A stretch of 64,000 bases of DNA from Pseudomonas lundensis (GTDB taxonomy: Bacteria; Pseudomonadota; Gammaproteobacteria; Pseudomonadales; Pseudomonadaceae): positions 62,001 through 126,000 of the forward strand of contig NZ_JYKY01000012.1 of assembly GCF_001042985.1 (NCBI RefSeq). Direction: 5' to 3'. The position numbers were made by a program, and so were the translations under genes. The notes beneath the pieces were generated by a model. The model worked only from the letters and a program-made list of their open reading frames with translations, was not told where the DNA came from and did not search any database. Positions 56,778 through 64,000 of the stretch are shown here, piece by piece; within the stretch, counting starts at the first letter, position 1; every line of letters starts with the position of its first letter.

Positions 56778-57583
56778 TGCTTAAGCAACGCATCATCACT
56801 GCACTTATCCTGCTGCCAATCGCTTTGTGCGGCTTTTTCCTTCTTGATGGGTCTAACTTCGCGCTCTTCATCGGGCTGGTCGTGACCCTCGGGGCCTGGG
56901 AATGGGCGCGCCTTGCCGGATTTACAGCTCAAACGGCCCGTGTCGGTTTTGCCCTCGTCGTGGCCTTATTGCTGTTTGGTCTGCACCTGTTGCCTGACCT
57001 TGCCCCGTGGGTGTTGGTGGCCGCGGTGGTGTGGTGGGCGTTGGCGACGTTTCTGGTGCTCACGTTTCCTGATTCCGCGTCACGCTGGTCCAGTGCTGCA
57101 GTCAAGCTGGTCATCGGCTTGCTGATTTTGCTACCGGCCTGGCAAGGGCTGGTGATGATCAAGGCGATGCCGCTGGGTAACTGGCTGATCATGGCGGTGA
57201 TGGTGCTGGTGTGGGGCGCCGATATTGGCGCGTACTTTTCCGGGCGTAAATTCGGCAAGCGCAAACTGGCCCCTAAAGTCAGCCCCGGCAAAAGCTGGGA
57301 AGGCGTTTTTGGCGGTTTGTTGCTGAGCCTGCTGATCACGGCTGTTGTCGGCGTGGTGCGCGGCTGGAGTGCCTCTCAGATGGTTGCTGCCTTGGCAGGC
57401 GCTGCCGTTATCGTATTGATTTCAGTGGTGGGCGACCTCACAGAAAGCATGTTCAAGCGTCAGGCGGGCATTAAGGACAGCAGTCAGTTGCTGCCCGGGC
57501 ATGGCGGTGTACTCGATCGTATCGACAGTTTGACGGCCGCCATTCCCGTGTTCGCCGTGTTGCTGTGGATGGCTGCATCATGA
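56777..57583 (+). CDS. cdsA: Phosphatidate cytidylyltransferase
   Basis: Makes CDP-diacylglycerol from phosphatidic acid and CTP in the inner membrane. The 268-residue protein has about eight membrane segments and the family motif [20 protein letters not shown] near the end. It ends by overlapping dxr (ATGA), part of the uppS-cdsA-dxr-rseP run. Confidence 0.96.
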   Translation: MLKQRIITALILLPIALCGFFLLDGSNFALFIGLVVTLGAWEWARLAGFTAQTARVGFALVVALLLFGLHLLPDLAPWVLVAAVVWWALATFLVLTFPDSASRWSSAAVKLVIGLLILLPAWQGLVMIKAMPLGNWLIMAVMVLVWGADIGAYFSGRKFGKRKLAPKVSPGKSWEGVFGGLLLSLLITAVVGVVRGWSASQMVAALAGAAVIVLISVVGDLTESMFKRQAGIKDSSQLLPGHGGVLDRIDSLTAAIPVFAVLLWMAAS

Positions 57584-58767
57584 GCCGTCCTCAACAGATT
57601 ACGGTGCTGGGCGCTACCGGCTCGATTGGCCTGAGTACGCTGGATGTGATTGCTCGCCACCCGGATCGCTATCAAGTGTTCGGGCTGAGCGGTTATAGCC
57701 GTCTCGCGCAACTGCTGGCATTGTGCATTCAGCACACGCCTCAGGTTGCAGTGGTGCCGGATGAGCGTTCCGCGCGTCAGCTGCAAGCTGATCTGCGCGC
57801 AGCGGGCCTCAACACCGAGGTGTTGGTGGGCGAGCAGGGTTTATGTGATATCGCCTCCGCGCCCGCGGTGGATGCCGTCATGGCAGCCATCGTCGGTGCT
57901 GCCGGGTTGCGTCCTACCTTGTCGGCAGTCAATGCGGGCAAGAAAATTCTGTTGGCGAACAAAGAAGCGCTGGTCATGACAGGCGCCCTGTTCATGCAGG
58001 CGGTGCGGCGTAGCGGTTCGGTATTGCTGCCCATTGACAGTGAGCACAACGCGATCTTTCAGTGCCTGCCGCAGGATTTCGCCCGTGGGCTGAGTCAGGT
58101 TGGCGTGCGACGGATTCTGCTGACCGCCTCTGGGGGGCCCTTCCGGGAAACCCCATTGGCTGATCTGGCGCATGTGACGCCCGATCAGGCGTGTGCTCAC
58201 CCTAACTGGTCGATGGGGCGAAAGATCTCGGTCGACTCAGCGAGCATGATGAATAAAGGCCTTGAGCTGATCGAGGCGTGCTGGCTGTTCGATGCCAAGC
58301 CTGCTCAGGTTGAGGTGGTGATTCATCCGCAAAGCGTCATTCACTCGCTGGTGGACTACATAGACGGGTCGGTGCTTGCGCAGTTGGGCAATCCTGACAT
58401 GCGCACGCCGATTGCCAATGCGTTGGCGTGGCCTGAGCGTATCGATTCGGGTGTGGCGCCGCTGGATCTGTTTTCCGTGGCGCGTCTGGACTTCCAGCGC
58501 CCGGATGAGCAGCGCTTCCCTTGTCTGCGCCTGGCCCGTGAAGCGGCGGCGGCTGGTGACAGCGCGCCGGCCATGCTCAATGCGGCCAATGAAGTGGCGG
58601 TGGCGGCCTTCCTCGATGGGCGAATCCGCTACCCGCAGATTGCGCAATTGATTGAAGACGTTTTAAACAACGAGCCAGTGGTGCCCGTTAATGAGTTAGA
58701 GGCAGTCTTTGCCGCCGATGCCAGGGCGCGAGAGTTGGCTGATCAATGGTTGAGCCGTCAGGGCTGA
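57580..58767 (+). CDS. dxr: 1-deoxy-D-xylulose 5-phosphate reductoisomerase
   Basis: Second step of the MEP isoprenoid pathway. The 395-residue NADPH-dependent enzyme has the N-terminal Rossmann signature [31 protein letters not shown] and the metal-site [18 protein letters not shown] 57580 overlaps the cdsA stop by four bases and was preferred over the start five codons earlier. Confidence 0.97.
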   Translation: MSRPQQITVLGATGSIGLSTLDVIARHPDRYQVFGLSGYSRLAQLLALCIQHTPQVAVVPDERSARQLQADLRAAGLNTEVLVGEQGLCDIASAPAVDAVMAAIVGAAGLRPTLSAVNAGKKILLANKEALVMTGALFMQAVRRSGSVLLPIDSEHNAIFQCLPQDFARGLSQVGVRRILLTASGGPFRETPLADLAHVTPDQACAHPNWSMGRKISVDSASMMNKGLELIEACWLFDAKPAQVEVVIHPQSVIHSLVDYIDGSVLAQLGNPDMRTPIANALAWPERIDSGVAPLDLFSVARLDFQRPDEQRFPCLRLAREAAAAGDSAPAMLNAANEVAVAAFLDGRIRYPQIAQLIEDVLNNEPVVPVNELEAVFAADARARELADQWLSRQG

Positions 58768-58811
58768 TCAGTGCTGCTTGCCGTAACCGGACAGGATCAC
58801 GGAGAAAGTAG

Positions 58812-60164
58812 ATGAGTGCGCTTTATATGATTGTTGGCACCCTGGTTGCATTGGGGGTGTTGGTCACTTTTCATGAATTCGGTCACTTTTGGGTGGCGCG
58901 CCGTTGCGGCGTCAAGGTTCTGCGCTTCTCTGTGGGGTTCGGCACGCCCTTGCTGCGCTGGCACGACCGTCAGGGCACTGAGTTTGTAGTGGCAGCGATC
59001 CCGTTGGGCGGCTACGTGAAAATGCTTGATGAGCGGGAAGGGGAGGTGCCAGCTGAACTGCTGGGCCAATCCTTCAATCGCAAAACCGTCGGGCAACGCA
59101 TTGCCATCGTTGCAGCGGGCCCCATCGCCAACTTCATGCTGGCGATGGTGTTTTTCTGGATTCTGGCCATGCTGGGCAGCCAGCAAGTGCGCCCGGTCAT
59201 TGGCGCAGTCGAAAGCGGTAGCCTGGCAGCGCAAGCCGGTCTGGTGCCCGGGCAGGAAATCGTTTCGATTGATGGAGAGCCCACTTCGGGCTGGTCCAAT
59301 GTGAATCTGCAGCTCGTGCGCCGCCTGGGCGAGAGCGGTTCGATTCACGTGGCCGTTCGTGAGGCGGGGAGCACTTCGGAGTCGACTCATGAGCTGGTTC
59401 TGCATGACTGGTTAAAAGGGGCTAACGAGCCTGATCCAATCAGTTCGCTGGGTATTCGTCCATGGCGTCCGGAGTTGCCGGCCGTACTGGCTGAGCTTGA
59501 TCCTGAAGGCCCGGCCCAGGCCGCGGGCCTTAAAACCGGTGACAAACTGCTGGCCATGAACGATCAGCCGGTCAAGGACTGGCAGCAGGTGGTGGATTGG
59601 GTGCGGGTACGTCCTGAGGCGAAAATCGTATTGCGCGTCGAGCGTGATGGTGTGCCGATCGACATCCCCGTGGCATTGGCGGCGCGCGGTGAAGGCAAGG
59701 CCGCAACCGGTTATCTGGGGGCTGGGGTCAAGGGTGTGGACTGGCCGCCGGAGATGATTCGCGAGGTCAGTTACGGCCCGCTCGCCGCGATCGGCGAGGG
59801 CGCCAAACGGACTTGGACGATGAGCGTATTGACGCTCGACTCACTCAAGAAAATGTTGTTCGGCGAGCTCTCGGTAAAAAACTTGAGTGGACCGATAACC
59901 ATTGCTAAAGTGGCGGGCGCTTCTGCCCAGTCGGGTGTCGCGGACTTCTTGAATTTCCTGGCTTATCTGAGTATCAGTCTTGGGGTTCTGAACTTGTTGC
60001 CCATCCCGGTACTGGATGGGGGGCATTTGTTGTTTTATCTGATCGAGTGGGCGCGTGGTCGTCCCTTGTCGGATCGGGTGCAGGGTTGGGGAATGCAGAT
60101 CGGTATCAGTTTGGTGGTCGGGGTGATGTTACTTGCCCTGGTCAACGACCTGGGACGACTGTAA
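58812..60164 (+). CDS. rseP: Site-2 protease RseP
   Basis: Intramembrane zinc protease that cuts the anti-sigma factor and so activates sigma-E/AlgU. The 450-residue protein has HEFGHF near residue 20, two PDZ domains in the periplasm, and the conserved LLPIPVLDGGHLLFYLIE near the C-terminus. Its place upstream of bamA is standard; together they respond to envelope defects. Confidence 0.96.
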   Translation: MSALYMIVGTLVALGVLVTFHEFGHFWVARRCGVKVLRFSVGFGTPLLRWHDRQGTEFVVAAIPLGGYVKMLDEREGEVPAELLGQSFNRKTVGQRIAIVAAGPIANFMLAMVFFWILAMLGSQQVRPVIGAVESGSLAAQAGLVPGQEIVSIDGEPTSGWSNVNLQLVRRLGESGSIHVAVREAGSTSESTHELVLHDWLKGANEPDPISSLGIRPWRPELPAVLAELDPEGPAQAAGLKTGDKLLAMNDQPVKDWQQVVDWVRVRPEAKIVLRVERDGVPIDIPVALAARGEGKAATGYLGAGVKGVDWPPEMIREVSYGPLAAIGEGAKRTWTMSVLTLDSLKKMLFGELSVKNLSGPITIAKVAGASAQSGVADFLNFLAYLSISLGVLNLLPIPVLDGGHLLFYLIEWARGRPLSDRVQGWGMQIGISLVVGVMLLALVNDLGRL

Positions 60165-60239
60165 ACGCTTCGCTGAATTGCGAATCTGCCGCATTTTGCG
60201 GCAGTTTGTTTATTGCCAGTTGGAATAAGAAAGGACTTC

Positions 60240-62567
60240 ATGAAACGTCTGCTGCTAACTGCGGTTCTCACCGTACTGATGATCGCCGAAGTTCACGCCG
60301 AGTCCTTCACTATCTCTGATATTCGTGTCAACGGGCTGCAGCGGGTTTCCGCTGGTAGCGTGTTTGGCGCGTTGCCGCTGAACGTGGGTGAGGTAGCGGA
60401 TGACCGCCGGTTGGTGGAATCCACTCGTGCGTTGTTCAAAACCGGTTTCTTTCAGGATATCCAACTGGGTCGTGATGGCAATGTGCTCGTCATTACGGTT
60501 GTCGAACGTCCTTCCGTTTCAAGCATCACCATTGACGGAAACAAGGCTATTTCCACTGATGACTTGATGAAAGGTCTTAAACAGTCGGGTCTTGCCGAAG
60601 GTGAAATCTTCCAGCGTGCCACCCTTGAGGGTGTGCGTAACGAACTGCAACGTCAGTATGTTGCCCAAGGTCGTTACTCGGCGACGGTCGACACTGAAGT
60701 CGTGTCCGAACCTCGCAACCGGGTCGCCTTGAAGGTCAACATCAACGAAGGCACGGTTGCGGCTATCCAGCACATCAACGTGGTGGGCAATACTGTCTTC
60801 CCGGAAGAAGACCTCGTTGACCTGTTTGAACTGAAAACCACCAACTGGTTGTCGTTCTTCAAGAATGACGACAAGTATGCGCGTGAAAAACTGTCCGGTG
60901 ACCTTGAGCGCCTGCGCTCGTATTACCTCGACCGTGGCTATATCAACATGGATATCGCCTCCACTCAGGTATCGATCACCCCGGACAAGAAAAACGTCTA
61001 TATCACGGTCAACGTGAATGAAGGCGAAAAGTACAATGTGGGCGAAGTGAAGCTGAGCGGTGACCTCAAGGTTCCTGAAGATCAGATCAAGTCGCTGCTG
61101 CTGGTTCAGCCGGGCCAGGTGTTCTCCCGCAAGCTGATGACCACGACCTCCGAGCTGATCACCCGTCGTCTGGGTAACGAAGGTTATACCTTCGCCAACG
61201 TCAACGGCGTGCCTCAGCCAAACCCGGAAGACCACACCGTGGCCATCACCTTCGTGGTGGATCCGGGCAAGCGTGCTTATGTCAACCGTATCAACTTCCG
61301 CGGCAACACCAAGTCGGAAGACGAAGTGCTGCGTCGCGAAATGCGCCAGATGGAAGGTGGCTGGGCGTCGACTTACCTGATCGACCAGTCCAAGGTGCGC
61401 CTTGAGCGTCTGGGCTTCTTCAAGGAAGTGAACGTTGAAACCCCGGCCGTGCCCGGTACAGACGACCAGGTCGATGTGAACTACGCCGTAGAAGAACAGG
61501 CTTCCGGTTCGATCACCGCCAGCGTCGGCTTTGCCCAAAGCGCCGGTTTGATCCTGGGTGGTTCGATTACCCAGAACAACTTCCTGGGTACGGGTAACCG
61601 CGTCAGCGTGGGCCTGACCCGCAGTGAATACCAGAGCCGTTACAACTTCAGTTATGTGGATCCGTACTGGACAGCTGATGGCGTGAGCCTGGGTTACAAC
61701 GCGTTCTACCGTACGACCGACTACAAAGACCTCGATGTTGATGTAGCAAACTACTCGGTCGACAGCCTGGGCGCCGGTATCACAATGGGGTATCCGATCA
61801 GCGATACCTCGCGCCTGACCTATGGCCTGAGCGTGCAGCAGGATGAAATCAGTACCGGCACCTACACCGTTGACGAGATCTTCGATTTCATCAACAAAGA
61901 AGGCGACAAGTTCCTGAACTTCAAGGCTTCTGCCGGCTGGTCCGAATCGACTCTGAACAAAGGTGTGTTGCCGACACGCGGCAGCTCGCAAAGCTTGACG
62001 CTTGAAACCACCATTCCGGGCAGTGATCTCCAGTTCTACAAACTGGATTACCGCGCCCAGTTGTTCCAGCCGTTGACCGACACCTACACGATGCGCCTGC
62101 ACACCGAGCTGGGTTACGGTGACAGCTATGGCTCGACGTCGGGGCTGCCGTTCTACGAGAACTACTATGCAGGTGGTTTCAACTCGGTCCGTGGTTTCAA
62201 GGACAGTGCGCTGGGTCCACGCAGTACCCCGAACAAGAATGACCCGGATCAAGATCCGCTGCCGTTTGGTGGTAACGTCCTGATCCAGGGCGGGGCAGAA
62301 GTTCTGTTCCCGATGCCGTTCGTGAAAGATCAACGTTCCCTGCGCACCTCCGTGTTCTGGGATGTGGGTAATGTTTTCGACACCAACTGCAAGTCGACCA
62401 CAAAAGATTGCGATATCAGCTTTAGTAATATGGCCAGCTCTGTGGGTGTTGGCGTAACGTGGGTGACCGCACTTGGCCCGTTGAGCTTCAGCTTGGCCAT
62501 GCCGATCAAGAAACCGGATGACGCAGATACCCAAGTGTTCCAGTTCTCCCTCGGCCAGACTTTCTAA
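60240..62567 (+). CDS. bamA: Outer-membrane protein assembly factor BamA
   Basis: Central component of the BAM machine that inserts beta-barrels into the outer membrane. The 775-residue protein has a signal peptide (cleavage near VHA-ES), five POTRA domains (about 22-420), and a C-terminal 16-strand barrel with the VRGF motif (GGFNSVRGF) and terminal Phe (LGQTF). ATG 60240 has aagga five bases upstream. skp follows after 43 bases. Confidence 0.97.
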   Translation: MKRLLLTAVLTVLMIAEVHAESFTISDIRVNGLQRVSAGSVFGALPLNVGEVADDRRLVESTRALFKTGFFQDIQLGRDGNVLVITVVERPSVSSITIDGNKAISTDDLMKGLKQSGLAEGEIFQRATLEGVRNELQRQYVAQGRYSATVDTEVVSEPRNRVALKVNINEGTVAAIQHINVVGNTVFPEEDLVDLFELKTTNWLSFFKNDDKYAREKLSGDLERLRSYYLDRGYINMDIASTQVSITPDKKNVYITVNVNEGEKYNVGEVKLSGDLKVPEDQIKSLLLVQPGQVFSRKLMTTTSELITRRLGNEGYTFANVNGVPQPNPEDHTVAITFVVDPGKRAYVNRINFRGNTKSEDEVLRREMRQMEGGWASTYLIDQSKVRLERLGFFKEVNVETPAVPGTDDQVDVNYAVEEQASGSITASVGFAQSAGLILGGSITQNNFLGTGNRVSVGLTRSEYQSRYNFSYVDPYWTADGVSLGYNAFYRTTDYKDLDVDVANYSVDSLGAGITMGYPISDTSRLTYGLSVQQDEISTGTYTVDEIFDFINKEGDKFLNFKASAGWSESTLNKGVLPTRGSSQSLTLETTIPGSDLQFYKLDYRAQLFQPLTDTYTMRLHTELGYGDSYGSTSGLPFYENYYAGGFNSVRGFKDSALGPRSTPNKNDPDQDPLPFGGNVLIQGGAEVLFPMPFVKDQRSLRTSVFWDVGNVFDTNCKSTTKDCDISFSNMASSVGVGVTWVTALGPLSFSLAMPIKKPDDADTQVFQFSLGQTF

Positions 62568-62610
62568 AAGCCTGACTTTAGATAAACAACGGATTTAGTA
62601 GGAGTGCATC

Positions 62611-63114
62611 GTGCGTAAGTTGACTCAATTGGTTCTCCTGGCTTCGGTTCTGGTAGCAGGTCCGGCGTTTGCCGACATGAAAATTGCCGTTCTGAACTAT
62701 CAGATGGCGCTGCTGGAATCTGACGCTGCCAAGCGTTACGCCGTAGATGCCGAGAAGAAATTCGGTCCGCAACTGACCAAACTGAAGTCCCTGGAAAGCA
62801 GTGCCAAAGGGATTCAGGATCGTCTGGTCAAAGGCGGCGACAAAATGCAGCAAGGCGAGCGTGAGCGTCTGGAGCTTGAATTCAAGCAAAAGGCCCGCGA
62901 TTTCCAGTTCCAGTCCAAGGAACTGAACGAAGCCAAAGCCGTTGCTGACCGTGAAATGCTGAAACAGCTGAAGCCAAAACTGGACAGCGCTGTTGAAGAA
63001 GTCATCAAGAAAGGCGCCTATGACCTGGTGTTCGAGCGTGGTGCAGTGATCGATGTCAAACCTCAATACGACATCACTCGCCAAGTCATTGAGCGCATGA
63101 ATCAGCTGAAGTAA
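62611..63114 (+). CDS. skp: Periplasmic chaperone Skp/OmpH
   Basis: Holds unfolded outer-membrane proteins on the way to BamA. The 167-residue protein has a signal peptide (to FADMK), then a long helical tentacle region rich in Lys/Glu (about 45-130). The start is gtg 62611, preceded by aggag. It lies between bamA and lpxD, the standard order. Confidence 0.93.
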   Translation: MRKLTQLVLLASVLVAGPAFADMKIAVLNYQMALLESDAAKRYAVDAEKKFGPQLTKLKSLESSAKGIQDRLVKGGDKMQQGERERLELEFKQKARDFQFQSKELNEAKAVADREMLKQLKPKLDSAVEEVIKKGAYDLVFERGAVIDVKPQYDITRQVIERMNQLK

Positions 63115-63116
63115 TT

Positions 63117-64000
63117 ATGACTGCGACTATAAAACTCGGCCAATTGGCCGAGTTCCTCGGTGCCACCTTGCGTGGCAGCGCGGAGAAAGAAATCACTGGG
63201 CTAGCCACTTTACAAGAGGCTGGCCCATCTCAGTTGAGCTTTCTGGCCAACCCGCAGTACCGAAAGTTCTTGGTCGATTGTCAGGCTGGAGCCGTTTTGC
63301 TCAAGTCAGCCGACGCTGAAGACTATGCCGGTGATGCTTTGGTGGTGCCGGATCCTTACCTGGCATACGCCCGTATTTCCCATCTGTTTGACCCCAAGCC
63401 CAAGGCGGTTGCCGGTGTGCATCCTTCAGCCGTGATTGCGGCGGATGCGAGGGTAGATCCTGCGGCCAGCATCGGCGCCTTTGCAGTGATTGAAAGCGGT
63501 GCGCGCATTGCGGCTGGCGTGACCGTCGGGCCTCATTGCTTTATCGGTGCTCGCTGTGAAATCGGTGAGGGTGGCTGGTTGGCGCCGCGCGTGACGCTTT
63601 ATCACGATGTTCGCATCGGTAAGCGTGTCGTGATTCAGTCGGGCGCCGTGCTGGGAGGCGAAGGTTTCGGTTTCGCCAACGAGAAGGGTGTCTGGCAAAA
63701 AATTGCCCAGATCGGCGGCGTGACCATTGGTGATGATGTCGAGATCGGTGTGAACACTGCCATCGACCGTGGTGCCCTGGCAGATACGGTTATTGGCAAT
63801 GGGGTCAAACTCGATAACCAGATTCAGATCGCGCACAACGTGCAGGTCGGTGACCATACGGCGATGGCCGCGTGTGTCGGGATTTCAGGAAGCACTAAAA
63901 TCGGCAAGCACTGCATGTTGGCCGGTGGTGTCGGTTTGGTGGGGCATATTGAGATCTGCGACAACGTTTTCCTCACCGGGATGACCATGGTGACTCACTC
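63117..64000 (+). CDS. lpxD: UDP-3-O-acylglucosamine N-acyltransferase LpxD, 5' part
   Basis: LpxD adds the second acyl chain in lipid A synthesis. The gene begins at ATG 63117, two bases after the skp stop, and runs off the window after 294 codons. It shows the N-terminal uridine-binding domain ([14 protein letters not shown]), [12 protein letters not shown], and the left-handed beta-helix with the catalytic His region [19 protein letters not shown]. The remaining C-terminal part is not visible. Confidence 0.95.
   Translation, partial: MTATIKLGQLAEFLGATLRGSAEKEITGLATLQEAGPSQLSFLANPQYRKFLVDCQAGAVLLKSADAEDYAGDALVVPDPYLAYARISHLFDPKPKAVAGVHPSAVIAADARVDPAASIGAFAVIESGARIAAGVTVGPHCFIGARCEIGEGGWLAPRVTLYHDVRIGKRVVIQSGAVLGGEGFGFANEKGVWQKIAQIGGVTIGDDVEIGVNTAIDRGALADTVIGNGVKLDNQIQIAHNVQVGDHTAMAACVGISGSTKIGKHCMLAGGVGLVGHIEICDNVFLTGMTMVTH

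Noticed and set aside
60519..62534. A 671-codon open frame on the minus strand inside bamA
   Set aside because: Antisense to bamA with low-complexity composition and no plausible start or domain.

Overview
The window is chromosomal DNA of a Pseudomonas, most likely of the fluorescens lineage. The complete seven-gene wsp surface-sensing operon is followed by prfB-lysS, and further right come dapC-glnD-map, rpsB-tsf-pyrH-frr-uppS-cdsA-dxr-rseP-bamA-skp-lpxD. From memory, this order matches the P. aeruginosa PAO1 region PA3708 to PA3646. Species-level placement is not possible from sequence reading alone.

Layout. Positions 1-483 hold the 3' end of a DUF533/TerB-like gene. Positions 484-2223 are the only clearly accessory stretch. 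It contains a hairpin-rich leader, a ribosome-binding site and ATG, an (CCGCTAA)11 heptamer tract that breaks a small ORF, five 42-bp tandem repeats, a very long inverted repeat and a short hexamer repeat. Positions 2224-10673 hold wspABCDEFR, a chemotaxis-like pathway ending in the diguanylate cyclase WspR. A methyltransferase and prfB (with its +1 frameshift site) follow, then lysS, a TetR regulator, a lipoprotein, a DUF1704 HEXXXH protein, a lipoprotein hydrolase and a small membrane protein. Two minus-strand envelope lipoprotein genes (DUF4398 and an OmpA-like LptF relative) sit behind a candidate AlgU promoter. Then come ppc, adk, tsaB, several conserved unknowns, rsmJ, and a TetR regulator divergent from a MexJK-type RND pump.

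Positions 32597-41305 carry a YbaY-like lipoprotein, plsB, a cold-shock protein, rlmA, dapE and a GH17-GT2 beta-glucan synthase. Positions 41583-48737 carry the tcdA / csdE-csdA sulfur-transfer and tRNA-modification set, dapD, an ArsC/YffB-like protein, a sodium/proton antiporter and dapC. From 48764 onward are glnD and map (minus strand), then a plus-strand run for translation elongation, UMP kinase, ribosome recycling, undecaprenyl diphosphate and phospholipid precursor synthesis, the MEP isoprenoid pathway, sigma-E proteolysis, outer-membrane protein assembly and lipid A synthesis (lpxD, cut by the window end).

How it fits together. Most of the window is housekeeping: translation (prfB, lysS, rpsB, tsf, frr, map, rsmJ, rlmA), the succinylase diaminopimelate pathway (dapC, dapD, dapE) and envelope biogenesis. 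The main signal for something undescribed is 484-2223. If the heptamer tract is collapsed to one unit, a single uninterrupted ORF appears from a good ribosome-binding site, so tract expansion appears to have switched off or destroyed the gene. All identifications come from reading the sequence and remembered family features; no database search was run.
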